The notes beneath the pieces are model-generated. The model saw nothing but the letters and a program-made list of their open reading frames with translations. It had not been told where the DNA came from and ran no database searches. Position numbers and translations under genes: made by a program. From Persebacter sp051008975 (GTDB lineage Bacteria; Pseudomonadota; Gammaproteobacteria; Tethybacterales; Persebacteraceae): a DNA stretch of 22,838 nucleotides. Location of the stretch: contig JBPCXA010000037.1 in assembly GCA_051008975.1 (NCBI GenBank), forward strand, positions 1-22,838, written 5' to 3'. How positions within the stretch are numbered: the stretch's first letter is position 1; the number at the start of each line of letters is the position of its first letter. Positions 1 to 8,366 of the stretch are shown here, piece after piece.

Positions 1-78
1 GCCGGAATGGCGGTTTTTTTTAATGTTTTCGGATACCGCCGAATTCGGTATTGTCCGCAAAGACAAAAAGTACCCGCC

Positions 79-98
79 ATTCCGGCGAAAGCCGGAAT
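79..98. repeat. Dispersed palindrome, dRS3/REP-like
   Basis: A perfect 8-bp inverted repeat (ATTCCGGC / GCCGGAAT) closes on a GAAA loop. The same unit recurs at 329-348, and variants occur at 165-184, 260-279, 361-380, 10511-10530 and 10568-10585. A half copy is visible at 1-10. The layout resembles the dRS3 family of Neisseria and similar elements of other proteobacteria. The gene-free stretch 1-352 consists largely of these elements and spacer DNA. I see no gene in it. Confidence 0.8.
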
Positions 99-156
99 CT
101 CCTTCGCCGAAGGCGAATCCGCAATTCCCGCCTCTCCCACAGTCCCACTTTCCCCA

Positions 157-287
157 CCCGTCCCATTCCTGCGAAGGCAGGAATCTCCGCCGCCGCGAAG
201 CGGCGGGTAATTGTACGTTTGTACGCCTTCGGCGACAGTTTGCGCCTTTCGGCGCGGAGATTCCTGCCTTCGCAGGAATGGGACGGG
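157..287. repeat. 131-bp composite element with 34-bp perfect terminal inverted repeats
   Basis: Positions 157-190 and 254-287 are perfect reverse complements over 34 bp. Each arm contains its own 8-bp hairpin (ATTCCTGC / GCAGGAAT). The 63-bp centre holds further small hairpins: CGCCGC-GAA-GCGGCG, CGCC-TTC-GGCG and GCGCC-TTTC-GGCGC. There is no credible coding content. It looks like a MITE-like or paired REP (BIME-like) element lying downstream of dxs. A role in transcription termination or RNA stability is inference. Confidence 0.75.
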
Positions 288-328
288 GGGTGTACTTTGG
301 AACAAAGGCGGAAATCCAAAGTGCCGCC

Positions 329-380
329 ATTCCGGCGAAAGCCGGAATCTCTTTAATTCCATTCCCGCGAACGCGGGAAT
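329..380. repeat. Two palindromes at and inside the dxs 3' end
   Basis: The unit at 329-348 repeats the ATTCCGGC-GAAA-GCCGGAAT hairpin. The unit at 361-380 is a 9-bp hairpin (ATTCCCGCG / CGCGGGAAT, loop AA) that lies inside the dxs reading frame and encodes its last residues. The dxs stop codon (353-355) falls between the two units. Confidence 0.75.
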
Positions 381-2242
381 CTAATCCGCCATTCGCGCAG
401 GCGTTTGACGATTCCGTCCGCGTCCAGACCGCAGGCGGCGCGCAGTTCTTCCGGAGATCCGTGTTGAATAAAATGATCCGGAATACCGATTTGCAAGAGC
501 GGGCGATGCACACCGCGATCCCGCAAAAACGCCGATACGCCGTCTCCGGCGCCGCCCAAAACCGCGTTTTCCTCCGCCGTCGCCAGAAATTCGTGCGCGT
601 CCGCCAGACGCAGAATCAATTCCCCGTCCAGCGGTTTGACGAAGCGCATGTCGGCGACCGTCGCGCCGAGTTTGTCGCCCGCCGCCAGCGCCGGAAGCGT
701 CATCGCGCCGAACGCCAATATCGCCAAATCCGCCCCCTCGCGGACGATTTCGCCGCGCCCGACCGGGAGAATCGCGTCGTCCTTCCGCACCTCCGCGCCG
801 GGTCCCGCGCCGCGCGGATAGCGGACGGCGGCGGGCGAATTCAACGACAGGGCGGTGTTCAACATCCGCCACGCGTCGTTTTCGTCCGCCGGGGCCATAA
901 TCGTCATATTCGGCACGCAACGCAAATAGGACAAATCAAACGCGCCGTGATGGGTCGCGCCGTCCGCCCCGACAAGTCCGGCGCGGTCAATCGCCAGCAT
1001 CACCGGCAGATTTTGAATTGCGATGTCGTGGATGAGTTGGTCGTAGGCGCGCTGCAAAAATGTGGAATAAATCGCCGCCACCGGTTTCATCCCGCCGCAG
1101 GCGAGTCCGGCGGCGAAAGTCAGCGCGTGCTGCTCGGCGATGCCGACGTCAAAATAGCGCGAGGGGAAGCGGCGCGAAAACTCCGCCAGCCCCGATCCCT
1201 CCCGCATCGCGGGGGTAATCGCCGTCAATTTCGGTTCGCGCTCCGCCGCCGCGCAAAGCCACTCGCCGAAAACTTGCGTATATGTCCGCTTCGCGCGGCG
1301 CGGCTCCACCTTCATCGGCGCGATTCCGTCTTCGGGCTTGAACGCGCCGACGCCGTGATACAAGACCGGATCCTTCTCCGCCTTTTGGAATCCGCGCCCC
1401 TTCACCGTCGCGATATGCAAAAATTGCGGACCGGACGCCGCGCGCAATCCGGACAACGCCGGCGCCAGCACCGACAAATCATGCCCGTCTATCGGACCCA
1501 CGTAATTAAATCCGAATTCCTCGAACAATGTGCCGGGCAAGACCATTCCCTTCAAATGTTCGTGCGCGCGGCGGGCGAAACGCTGCATCGCCGGCATCCC
1601 CGACAGCATCCGCCGTCCGCCGCTTTGCATCCGCCCGTAGAAACGGCTCGCCAGAATGCGTCCGAGATAATTATTAATCGCCCCCACCGGCGGCGAAATG
1701 GACATATCGTTGTCGTTCAGGATGACCAGCAAATCGGCGTCCTTCATATCGCCGGCGTTGTTCAACGCCTCGAACGCCATTCCGCCGGACAGCGCGCCGT
1801 CGCCGATGACCGCCGCCACCCGCCGGTTTTCGCCGTTTTGCTTCGCGGCGACCGCCATTCCCAGCGCGGCGGAAATGGAAGTGCTGGAATGGGCGGTGCC
1901 GAAGGCGTCATATTCGCTCTCCCCGCGCCGCGGAAATCCCGACAATCCGCCGAGTTTGCGAATCGTCTCCAACATCGCCGCCCGCCCGGTCAGCGCCTTG
2001 TGGCAGTATGTCTGATGGCCGACATCCCACACCAGCAAATCAAACGGCGTATCGTACACATAATGCAGCGCGACGGTCAATTCCACCACGCCGAGATTGG
2101 ACGACAAATGCCCGCCGACGCGGCTGACCACGTCCAAAACGAAGGCGCGCAACTCGTCCGCCAATTGCGGCAACTGCGCCGGCGAAAGCGCGCGCACGTC
2201 GGCGGGCGTGCGAATCGTCGCCAAAAGCGCGCCGGGATTCAT
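353..2242 (-). CDS. dxs: 1-deoxy-D-xylulose-5-phosphate synthase
   Basis: Dxs condenses pyruvate with glyceraldehyde 3-phosphate, using thiamine diphosphate, in the first step of the MEP isoprenoid pathway. Its product also feeds thiamine and pyridoxal synthesis. The 629 residues match the usual length of about 620. Visible marks are the N-terminal block RVGGHLSSNLGVVELTVALH, DVGHQTYCHK, the ThDP motif GDGALSGG (about 147-154) with NDNDMS about 25 residues later, FDVGIAEQHALTF with the catalytic Glu, and DRAGLVGADG. The start at 2242 is chosen because its ATG overlaps the TGA of the upstream hydrolase gene (ATGA) and because the residues further upstream are not family-like. It is the last gene of the minus-strand series. 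The final residues (RFPRSREW) are encoded by a dispersed palindrome, which suggests that a repeat insertion reshaped the C-terminus. Confidence 0.97.
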   Translation of the reverse strand: MNPGALLATIRTPADVRALSPAQLPQLADELRAFVLDVVSRVGGHLSSNLGVVELTVALHYVYDTPFDLLVWDVGHQTYCHKALTGRAAMLETIRKLGGLSGFPRRGESEYDAFGTAHSSTSISAALGMAVAAKQNGENRRVAAVIGDGALSGGMAFEALNNAGDMKDADLLVILNDNDMSISPPVGAINNYLGRILASRFYGRMQSGGRRMLSGMPAMQRFARRAHEHLKGMVLPGTLFEEFGFNYVGPIDGHDLSVLAPALSGLRAASGPQFLHIATVKGRGFQKAEKDPVLYHGVGAFKPEDGIAPMKVEPRRAKRTYTQVFGEWLCAAAEREPKLTAITPAMREGSGLAEFSRRFPSRYFDVGIAEQHALTFAAGLACGGMKPVAAIYSTFLQRAYDQLIHDIAIQNLPVMLAIDRAGLVGADGATHHGAFDLSYLRCVPNMTIMAPADENDAWRMLNTALSLNSPAAVRYPRGAGPGAEVRKDDAILPVGRGEIVREGADLAILAFGAMTLPALAAGDKLGATVADMRFVKPLDGELILRLADAHEFLATAEENAVLGGAGDGVSAFLRDRGVHRPLLQIGIPDHFIQHGSPEELRAACGLDADGIVKRLREWRIRFPRSREWN

Positions 2243-3057
2243 TCGGGATTTTCGGGAGACAAAAAATCCGCAATCGCACGCCAATACGCCGGCGTATCCA
2301 TTCTGTTGTGCGTCGTCCCCGGAATCGTCAGCGCGGTGTGCGGCGTCCGCCAATTTGCGATTAAATTTTCCGCCCGCGCCGGCGGCACCACGCGGTCGGT
2401 CTCCGCCAGCAAAAACAAAACCGGGGCGGAAACCGAACCGGCCTCGGCCAAGGTGTCAAACGGATGCCGCAGCATTTTTCGCACCGGAAAAAACGGATAG
2501 CGGCGGCGCGCGATTTCCAGCACGCTGTCAAACGGCGTAACCATGATCAATTTTTTCGCCGCCCGCCGCGCCGCGACATGCGCCGCCATGTGCGAACCCA
2601 GACTGCGCCCCATTATGCATATTTCTTCCGGCGCGAGCCGCCGCCGCCGCGCCGCCTCGTCAAAAACCCGCAGCGCGTCCGCGCGCAGCAACTCCGCCGA
2701 AGGCGCGCCGCCGCTGCCGCCGAAACCGCGATAATTCACATACCACTGCGGAAACGGAAACCGCGCGCCGTTTTCGGACGGATGCGACGACAACTCCTCG
2801 CCGTTGCCGCCGAAATATACCAACAATTTGCAGTCGGATTCGGCGGCGGCGGCGTTGCCCGGATGCTCCCATCCGCGCAGCGGCGTCCCGTCTTCGGCGG
2901 CGACATTCACCGCCAAATCGGCGAGATCGCGCGCGACATCCGGCGGCGTCGGACGCGGAAAGAAAATCAATTTCTCCTGCCACCGCCACAGCACAAATCC
3001 CGCGCCCGCCCAAAGCGCCAGCGCGCCGCCGAGTATCGTTAACGCCGTCTTCAACAT
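2239..3057 (-). CDS. Alpha/beta hydrolase, membrane-anchored, YfhR/BEM46-like
   Basis: This is a 272-residue serine hydrolase of unknown substrate. Residues 3-25 form one hydrophobic segment, probably an N-terminal anchor that places the catalytic domain outside the inner membrane. The fold signature includes YVNYRGFGGSGG (oxyanion region, about 106-117), the nucleophile elbow GRSLGS (Ser152), a likely acid Asp221 in AETDRVVPP, and His250 in GTTHNRMD. Order and spacing fit the BEM46/YfhR group of alpha/beta hydrolases. The gene lies 35 bp downstream of glyS and overlaps dxs by 4 bases, so it should be co-transcribed. A TATAAT seven bases before its ATG may give an extra, leaderless transcript. 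Esterase or thioesterase activity is a guess from the family. Confidence 0.85.
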   Translation of the reverse strand: MLKTALTILGGALALWAGAGFVLWRWQEKLIFFPRPTPPDVARDLADLAVNVAAEDGTPLRGWEHPGNAAAAESDCKLLVYFGGNGEELSSHPSENGARFPFPQWYVNYRGFGGSGGAPSAELLRADALRVFDEAARRRRLAPEEICIMGRSLGSHMAAHVAARRAAKKLIMVTPFDSVLEIARRRYPFFPVRKMLRHPFDTLAEAGSVSAPVLFLLAETDRVVPPARAENLIANWRTPHTALTIPGTTHNRMDTPAYWRAIADFLSPENPE

Positions 3058-3064
3058 CGCCCGA

Positions 3065-3070
3065 ATTATA
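3065..3070 (-). promoter_or_regulatory. Possible -10 box directly upstream of the hydrolase
   Basis: The minus strand reads TATAAT, then seven bases, then the hydrolase ATG. Transcription from this box would begin at or next to the start codon. No good -35 match or extended TG is visible, so this is a weak call based on the hexamer and its position. Confidence 0.35.
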
Positions 3071-3092
3071 CCGACTGCGCGGCGGCGGACGG

Positions 3093-5216
3093 CTACGCGA
3101 GTTTGGAAATGTCGGCGACGCGGTTCAACAGCGCGCGCAACTCCCGCAAAAGCGCGAAACGATTCGCGCGAATCTTCCGATCCTCCGCATTCACCAAAAC
3201 TTCGGCGAAAAACGCGTCCGCCGGCGCGGCGGCTTCCGCCAGAGTTTTCAGCGCGCCCGCGTAATCGTTTCGCGCAATTTGCGCGTCCGTCCGCGCCCGC
3301 AACTCGCGCACCGTCTCGTACAAAACGCGCTCCGCGTCCTCCGAAAACAGCGATTCGTCCGCCGCCGCCGCCGACTCCGCGCCCTCCGATTTTCGCAAAA
3401 TGTTGTTGATGCGCTTGTTGGCGGCGATGAGAATGCGCGCATCGTCCGTTTTTGCAAAATCCCTCACCGCATCCATCACGCGATCCAACTTTCGCAAATC
3501 GGTCGGCTTTAACGACAGTACGGATTCCACGACATTCGGCGCGGGGGCGAAAGCGAGAATCTTGAACGGCGCATTGCGCGAAAACATAAACCGAATGCGA
3601 TCAAGAATAAACTCGTATACTTCGCCGCGCACATCGGCGATTTTGCCGTCAAACGATTCCGCCGCCGCGGCGATGGACTGTTTTATATCGCGCCAGTTGC
3701 GAAAACGAAGCGCGATTTCCAGCGCATTGCGCCGCAAACCGTGCGGATCCTTGCTGCCGGTCGGTATTTCGTCCGCCCCGAACATTCCCGCAAGTTTTTC
3801 CAAATCATAACACGGAGAAACAAGCACAAACGCCGAATTTTTGTCAACGGCAAAGTACTTCCGCGCCATATACTCTTGCAACTGCGGATATTCGCCGACC
3901 ATCAGAGAAGACAACGGCGCGAGAATTTTGCGCGCGGCGTCCGCAATCTCCTCCGCGGAATGCCGTTCGCCGTTCAACTCCGCCAGCGCGGCGGCGATAC
4001 GACAAACGCGCCCGATGCGATCGTGTTGACTGCCGAGTTTTTGATGAAAAACAATCGTCTTAAGTTTTTCCATATACTCGTCCAACGACACTTTGCGGTC
4101 TTCGTCGTAATAAAACCGCACATCGCGCAGACGCGCGCGCAGCACCGCGTCATAACCGCGCAACATTTCATCGGACGACTCCGGCTCATTGTCGGCGACC
4201 AAAAAATAATCGGGCAACAGTTTGCCGTGTTCGTCTTGAAACGGAAAAAACTTTTGATGTTTTTTCATGCATTCCGAAACGCAATAAATCGGCAAATCCA
4301 TGAACTCGTCGTCAACCTTCCGCCGATACACGGCAGGCCATTCGCACATCGCCGCCACCTCCCGCAACAGCGGGCTTTCCGGATGCACCTCGTTGTGTTC
4401 ATTTGCAGTCCATCCGGTATTATCTTTCACTTCATCGGCATCGTCCAACAAAAACGCCATATCTTCGCCGATTTCCTCATTAACCATCGCCGCGCGAATC
4501 TTTTCCAGACGCTTGTCCATATCCACGATCACTTTGCCGTGTTCGTGCATCACCGTTTCGTACTCGCTCGCCGTGAACGCGAGAATCTCCGCGCTCGGAA
4601 CCGGATGCCCCTTCGTGGAATCGCTCGCGGGAATGCCGCACACTTCGCCGCGAATAATTTCGTCGCCGTGCATCATCAACACGCCGCGCACCGGACGGAC
4701 GAACTTAAAATCGTTGTCGCCCCAGCGCATTTTGCGCGGCGCGGGAATATCCAAAAGCACGCGCTCCACGATCGCCGCCAACTCTTCGGCGAGTTTGCGC
4801 CCCGGCGTCTCGCTCCGCCACGCGATATAAGTTCTGCCTCCTTCTTCGGTTTGGATTAAATCGTTTTCGCAAGTCGCGCCCGCGCTTCGCATAAATCCGA
4901 TTAACGCCTTTGTCGGCGCGCCTTCGGAATCTTTGCACGCCGCGAGTTGCGGCCCGCGGCGAATCACCGTCTTCGCCGCCGATGCACTTTTGACATTTTG
5001 CAAAAGCGCGACCAAACGCCGCGGCGTCGCCAAAAGTTTGTCGCCGCCGCCGATTTCGTTTTTCGCGCGATGCGATTCGCCATCGGCGAACCCCGCCTTT
5101 CGCAACGCGTCCAAAAGCGAATCGGGAAACGCGTCCGCCAGCCGCCACAACTGCGCGGGCGGCAGTTCTTCCGTGCGGATTTCCACCAGCAGATTTCGCG
5201 GCGAATTAGATGTCAT
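3093..5216 (-). CDS. glyS: Glycine--tRNA ligase beta subunit
   Basis: This is the beta subunit of the bacterial tetrameric glycyl-tRNA synthetase, which binds tRNA and partners the catalytic alpha subunit (GlyQ, 7437-8366). It has 707 residues, against about 690 in E. coli. The N-terminus NLLVEIRTEELPP is diagnostic. The middle contains an HD-like core, and the C-terminus (ALRELRALLNRVADISKLA) is the typical end of the anticodon-binding region. The start at 5216 is fixed by AGGAGG seven bases upstream, so the in-frame extension to 5270 is rejected. The gene overlaps the upstream endonuclease gene by 11 bases. In many genomes glyQ and glyS are adjacent. Here pyrE and a restriction-modification pair lie between them. 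Confidence 0.97.
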   Translation of the reverse strand: MTSNSPRNLLVEIRTEELPPAQLWRLADAFPDSLLDALRKAGFADGESHRAKNEIGGGDKLLATPRRLVALLQNVKSASAAKTVIRRGPQLAACKDSEGAPTKALIGFMRSAGATCENDLIQTEEGGRTYIAWRSETPGRKLAEELAAIVERVLLDIPAPRKMRWGDNDFKFVRPVRGVLMMHGDEIIRGEVCGIPASDSTKGHPVPSAEILAFTASEYETVMHEHGKVIVDMDKRLEKIRAAMVNEEIGEDMAFLLDDADEVKDNTGWTANEHNEVHPESPLLREVAAMCEWPAVYRRKVDDEFMDLPIYCVSECMKKHQKFFPFQDEHGKLLPDYFLVADNEPESSDEMLRGYDAVLRARLRDVRFYYDEDRKVSLDEYMEKLKTIVFHQKLGSQHDRIGRVCRIAAALAELNGERHSAEEIADAARKILAPLSSLMVGEYPQLQEYMARKYFAVDKNSAFVLVSPCYDLEKLAGMFGADEIPTGSKDPHGLRRNALEIALRFRNWRDIKQSIAAAAESFDGKIADVRGEVYEFILDRIRFMFSRNAPFKILAFAPAPNVVESVLSLKPTDLRKLDRVMDAVRDFAKTDDARILIAANKRINNILRKSEGAESAAAADESLFSEDAERVLYETVRELRARTDAQIARNDYAGALKTLAEAAAPADAFFAEVLVNAEDRKIRANRFALLRELRALLNRVADISKLA

Positions 5217-5787
5217 GCGGATTCCTCCTTTTCTGCAAATACGAATCAATGCGAGAGACGGCGGCGGCATAGCCGCGCGCGAAATCGGCGAGAGACGTCA
5301 TTTTGGCGTCTTCAATTCTGGATCTGCTGAAATCCCACTTGTAGAAATTGCTGTCCTTGCGACGATGCAGATTCTTCCAAGGAATTTCGTGCTTGGGCAC
5401 GAACGACACATACAAGTCGTCGGGCGCAATGTCCACGAAAACAATGCCGTGATAATCTCTTTCACGGTAAATGTTTTCGTGTTGAAAATTGGCGGTTGAC
5501 TTTCCCATCGTCGCCGTTTTAATCTCCCAACGATGGGTGTCGTCCACGACCAGATCCCACTGCTTATTTTGAGGATCGGTGGTCTGTTTGTTTTTGACGG
5601 AATGCCCCAATTGCCGCAGCACGGCGGCGACGAACTCCTCGCCCATTTGCCCGCGGCTGTCGAGCTGCAGATCGATGCGCACCCGCGCGAACCGGCTGTC
5701 GTGCCTCCAATGGTTTTTGCTCTGTTTTTGCGCGAGCAACGCCGCCTCAAAAATTTCCATGAAGATTGTGTGCAATTCGTCAGACAT
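5206..5787 (-). CDS. Putative type II restriction endonuclease, PD-(D/E)xK fold
   Basis: This 193-residue protein probably cuts DNA unless it is methylated by the enzyme encoded just upstream. The nuclease pattern is Glu50 or Glu51 in QMGEEF, then Asp78 in QWDLVV, then Glu88-Ile-Lys90 in RWEIKTA, which matches E...D...ExK. The helix before it (GEEFVAAVLRQLG) is usual for this fold. The start overlaps the methyltransferase stop by 8 bases, and the end overlaps glyS by 11, so expression is coupled to both. I do not recognise the specificity family. A Vsr-like or other nuclease is possible, but the paired methyltransferase makes a restriction-modification role most likely. Confidence 0.72.
   Translation of the reverse strand: MSDELHTIFMEIFEAALLAQKQSKNHWRHDSRFARVRIDLQLDSRGQMGEEFVAAVLRQLGHSVKNKQTTDPQNKQWDLVVDDTHRWEIKTATMGKSTANFQHENIYRERDYHGIVFVDIAPDDLYVSFVPKHEIPWKNLHRRKDSNFYKWDFSRSRIEDAKMTSLADFARGYAAAVSRIDSYLQKRRNPHDI
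5224..5229 (-). promoter_or_regulatory. Strong ribosome binding site of glyS
   Basis: The minus strand carries AGGAGG seven bases before the glyS ATG, inside the 3' end of the endonuclease gene. It decides the glyS start and suggests that glyS translation does not depend only on coupling to the endonuclease. Confidence 0.8.
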
Positions 5788-6883
5788 GATCGCAATACCC
5801 CGCCGCCGCGACGACGGCGGCGATTAAGCTGCGGCGCAAATTCATCGCGCCGTTGGTGGAGCGGAACGCGGTCTTCGTCCAGTCGTGTTTTTGCAGCAGC
5901 GTTTTGATTTTCGCCCGATGCGCGCCGGAATGCGTGACGACGCCGTAGCCGCGGCGATGCGGCAAACTCTCAAAATCCGGATACGAACGCATGCCAGTAA
6001 AACATGTAGACGGCAGATATACGTCGCACTTGTGCAGCATTTTTTTGTTGCGCGTACTCGCCGGCGTGCCGCCGTCCGACAACGAATAGACGCGGATAAA
6101 ATTGTCGCATTGCGGAGACGGCGGCGCGACAATGCGGGCGGTGTTAATTTTCGTCCATACCTGAAACACCGTGGCGACGCTGACCGCGCGTCCGTCCGGA
6201 TATTGAAACGAATCCGCGGGCAGCGATTCGGTGTGCGCGAGGCGATATTCGCGCACCCGCTTTTGCGCCGCGCCCTTGCCGTCGCTGGCGAACAATTGCG
6301 GCAGAATAAACGCGACAATGTCGGCGAAGGCGGCGGAATGGTTGATAAATTGCAGCGCCGAATGTCCGCGCAATCCGAACGGCGGATTGCCGACGACGAC
6401 ATATTTTCCGGCGGGCGGAGTCCATTGCAAATAATCGCCGCGAATCAATCCGCCGCGCGGACGGACGCCGGGGGCGATGTCCATTCCGATGCGGCGGCGC
6501 GGCGGAAGATGCTCGTAAAATACGCCGCAGCCCGCCGCGGGTTCGATGAAGCGGTGGCGCGACAAATTAATTCGCAAAGATTCGGCGACCGCGAACATTT
6601 TGCGGACGCACCGCCGCGCAACATCTGGCTTGGTATAAAACTGGTCGCGGTCGCGCGCGTCGACGGCGGCGCGCTGTCGCTCGCCCAGCAGACGCAAAAA
6701 ATCATGCGAATACCGCCCGGGCACAAAGCGCCGTTCGCGCCATCTGGCGACGGTGTTGGGATGCAGTCCCAGCGTCCGCGCGATTTCCGTTTCCGCGACG
6801 ACGTTGCGCGCGCGACAAAACAATCCGTATACATCCGCGCGGGCGGACGATTTCGCGGCGATATTTTCGGGCGGCGCGTTCAC
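5780..6883 (-). CDS. DNA adenine methyltransferase of a type II-like R-M pair, with N-terminal HTH
   Basis: This 367-residue N6-adenine-type methyltransferase should protect host sites from the endonuclease encoded next. Residues about 32-51 (TEIARTLGLHPNTVARWRER) look like a helix-turn-helix, possibly for autoregulation or site recognition. The block DQFYTKPDVA (about 80) is common in this MTase group. The SAM site is FIEPAAGCG (about 112-120), and motif IV is GNPPFG (about 165-170), giving the order motif I then motif IV. The start is taken as GTG at 6883, which overlaps the pyrE TGA (GTGA). The ATG at 7030 would lie deep inside pyrE and add a non-family Arg-rich tail. The gene overlaps the endonuclease gene by 8 bases. 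The methylated sequence cannot be read from the protein. Confidence 0.85.
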   Translation of the reverse strand: MNAPPENIAAKSSARADVYGLFCRARNVVAETEIARTLGLHPNTVARWRERRFVPGRYSHDFLRLLGERQRAAVDARDRDQFYTKPDVARRCVRKMFAVAESLRINLSRHRFIEPAAGCGVFYEHLPPRRRIGMDIAPGVRPRGGLIRGDYLQWTPPAGKYVVVGNPPFGLRGHSALQFINHSAAFADIVAFILPQLFASDGKGAAQKRVREYRLAHTESLPADSFQYPDGRAVSVATVFQVWTKINTARIVAPPSPQCDNFIRVYSLSDGGTPASTRNKKMLHKCDVYLPSTCFTGMRSYPDFESLPHRRGYGVVTHSGAHRAKIKTLLQKHDWTKTAFRSTNGAMNLRRSLIAAVVAAAGYCDHV

Positions 6884-7440
6884 GACAAATCCCCGAAGTC
6901 GTCTTTCGTAAAAAGCGAAAACACCGGCGCGCGGTATTTTTGTTCCAGCATTTCTTTCCCGCCCGCCCGCCGGTCTATGACGGCGGCGACGGCGGCGATG
7001 GAATGTCCGGCGGCGAGAAATTCGTCGCACGCGCGCGCGATGCTGCCGCCGGTCGTAATGACGTCCTCCACGATTAAAATGCGGGACGGCTCGTCCGGTT
7101 CGTTTTCTATTTTGTTTTTGGTGCCGTGTTTTTTCGGCTCCTTGCGGACGATCGCCGCGCGCGTCAGATTCTCCCCGCGCTGCGCCGCGCGAATCGCCGC
7201 CGCCGCCGCGATGAAATCCGCGCCCATCGTCGGGCCGCCGACGACATTCGCGCGGGTCGGCGCCCGCAAAAATGGTTCGTCCAAAATCCAGTCCGCCAGC
7301 GAAATCAGAAAATCGCCGCGCAAAACGGCGCGCTTGCAGTCAAAATAAAAGGACGCCGCGCCGCCGCCGGACAGCGCGATGTCGCCGCCGGTGATGAGAC
7401 AATGTGCGGCGACGAACGCCCGCATTTGTTCGCGCGTCAT
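6880..7440 (-). CDS. pyrE: Orotate phosphoribosyltransferase
   Basis: PyrE transfers the phosphoribosyl group of PRPP to orotate, giving orotidine 5'-phosphate in pyrimidine synthesis. The 186-residue protein shows the PRPP-binding loop ILIVEDVITTGGS (about 121-133), the catalytic-loop region IVRKEPKKHGT, and GGPTMGADF. The length is slightly short of the 210 or so of enterobacterial PyrE but normal for the shorter bacterial group. The start at 7440 forms an ATGA overlap with the glyQ stop. The in-frame ATG at 7479 would overlap glyQ further and is not needed. The insertion within the flexible loop (KNKIENEPDEPS) is charged and lacks homology that I recognise. Confidence 0.94.
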   Translation of the reverse strand: MTREQMRAFVAAHCLITGGDIALSGGGAASFYFDCKRAVLRGDFLISLADWILDEPFLRAPTRANVVGGPTMGADFIAAAAAIRAAQRGENLTRAAIVRKEPKKHGTKNKIENEPDEPSRILIVEDVITTGGSIARACDEFLAAGHSIAAVAAVIDRRAGGKEMLEQKYRAPVFSLFTKDDFGDLS

Positions 7441-8366
7441 CGCAACGCCGCCAGCAAATTCTTGTCTTCGCGGCGGCACAGCGGAAACGGCGGATTCATA
7501 TTCCGCCGCGATTCGCGGTACGACCGCGCCGCCTTTCGCGCCAGATTCCGCACCCGCGCCACATACCGCGCGCGCTCGGTGACCGAAATGACGCCGCGCG
7601 CGTCCAGCAAATTAAACAGATGCGAACATTTTATCGTCATCTCGTAGCCGGGCAGCGGCAGCGGATTGTCGCCGTCCAAAAGTTCCATCGCCGCCCGCTC
7701 ATAGTCGTCAAAATGGCGCGAAAGCATCGCCGCGTCGGCGCGCGAAAAATTGTACGCGCACTGTTCTTTTTCGTTCTGCAGATGCACGTCGCCGTACGAA
7801 ACGCCGTCCGTCCATTGCAAATCAAAGACATTGTCGCATTCCTGCAAAAACATCGCCAGACGCTCCAAGCCGTACGTAATTTCGCCGGTCACCGGGCGCG
7901 CCGGCAGCCCGCCCGCCTCCTGAAAATACGTGAATTGCGAGACCTCCATTCCGTTAATCCACACTTCCCAGCCCAAACCCCACGCGCCGAGGGTCGGCGA
8001 TTCCCAGTCGTCCTCCACGAAACGGATGTCGTTGTCCGCCGCCGAAAGCCCGAGCTCGGAGAGGGAGCGCAGATACAATTCCTGAAAATCGTCCGGCGAC
8101 GGCTTCATCACCGTCTGAAACTGGTAATACCGCTGCAGCCGATTCGGATTGTCGCCGTGGCGCCCGTCCTGCGGGCGGCGGGACGGCTGCACATAACACG
8201 CCCGCCACGGCTCCGGCCCCGTCGCGCGCAAAAAGGTCTCCGGATGAAACGTGCCGGCGCCGACCTCGCAGTCCAGCGGCTGCATCACCGCGCACCCCCG
8301 CCGCCGCCAGAACTCCTGCAGACGCGAAATAATCTCCTGAAACCCGGGCTTTTTCGTTTTTTGCAT
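7437..8366 (-). CDS. glyQ: Glycine--tRNA ligase alpha subunit
   Basis: This is the catalytic alpha subunit of the tetrameric glycyl-tRNA synthetase. It activates glycine with ATP and works with GlyS (3093-5216). It has 309 residues, against 303 in E. coli. It is recognised by QEIISRLQEFW, MQPLDCEVGAGTFHPETFL, PSRRPQDGRHGDNPNR and WEVWINGMEVSQFTYFQ. The start at 8366 is chosen because FQEII then begins near the usual position. Upstream in-frame ATGs at 8381 and 8420 overlap the promoter region. It leads the minus-strand series, and its TATAAT lies 15 bases before the ATG, so the leader would be very short and no Shine-Dalgarno is seen. Confidence 0.97.
   Translation of the reverse strand: MQKTKKPGFQEIISRLQEFWRRRGCAVMQPLDCEVGAGTFHPETFLRATGPEPWRACYVQPSRRPQDGRHGDNPNRLQRYYQFQTVMKPSPDDFQELYLRSLSELGLSAADNDIRFVEDDWESPTLGAWGLGWEVWINGMEVSQFTYFQEAGGLPARPVTGEITYGLERLAMFLQECDNVFDLQWTDGVSYGDVHLQNEKEQCAYNFSRADAAMLSRHFDDYERAAMELLDGDNPLPLPGYEMTIKCSHLFNLLDARGVISVTERARYVARVRNLARKAARSYRESRRNMNPPFPLCRREDKNLLAALR

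Noticed and set aside
23..2500. Very long plus-strand open frame (825 codons) across dxs
   Set aside because: It is antisense to dxs and the hydrolase, is Arg/Gln/His-rich with no domain, and starts in the repeat region. It is an open frame caused by high GC in the opposite gene.
3741..4859. Plus-strand frame of 372 codons inside glyS
   Set aside because: It is antisense to glyS, low in complexity and without motifs.
6884..7030. Longer methyltransferase start at 7030
   Set aside because: It would add 49 mostly Arg-rich residues read inside pyrE. The GTG at 6883 overlapping the pyrE stop fits the operon pattern.
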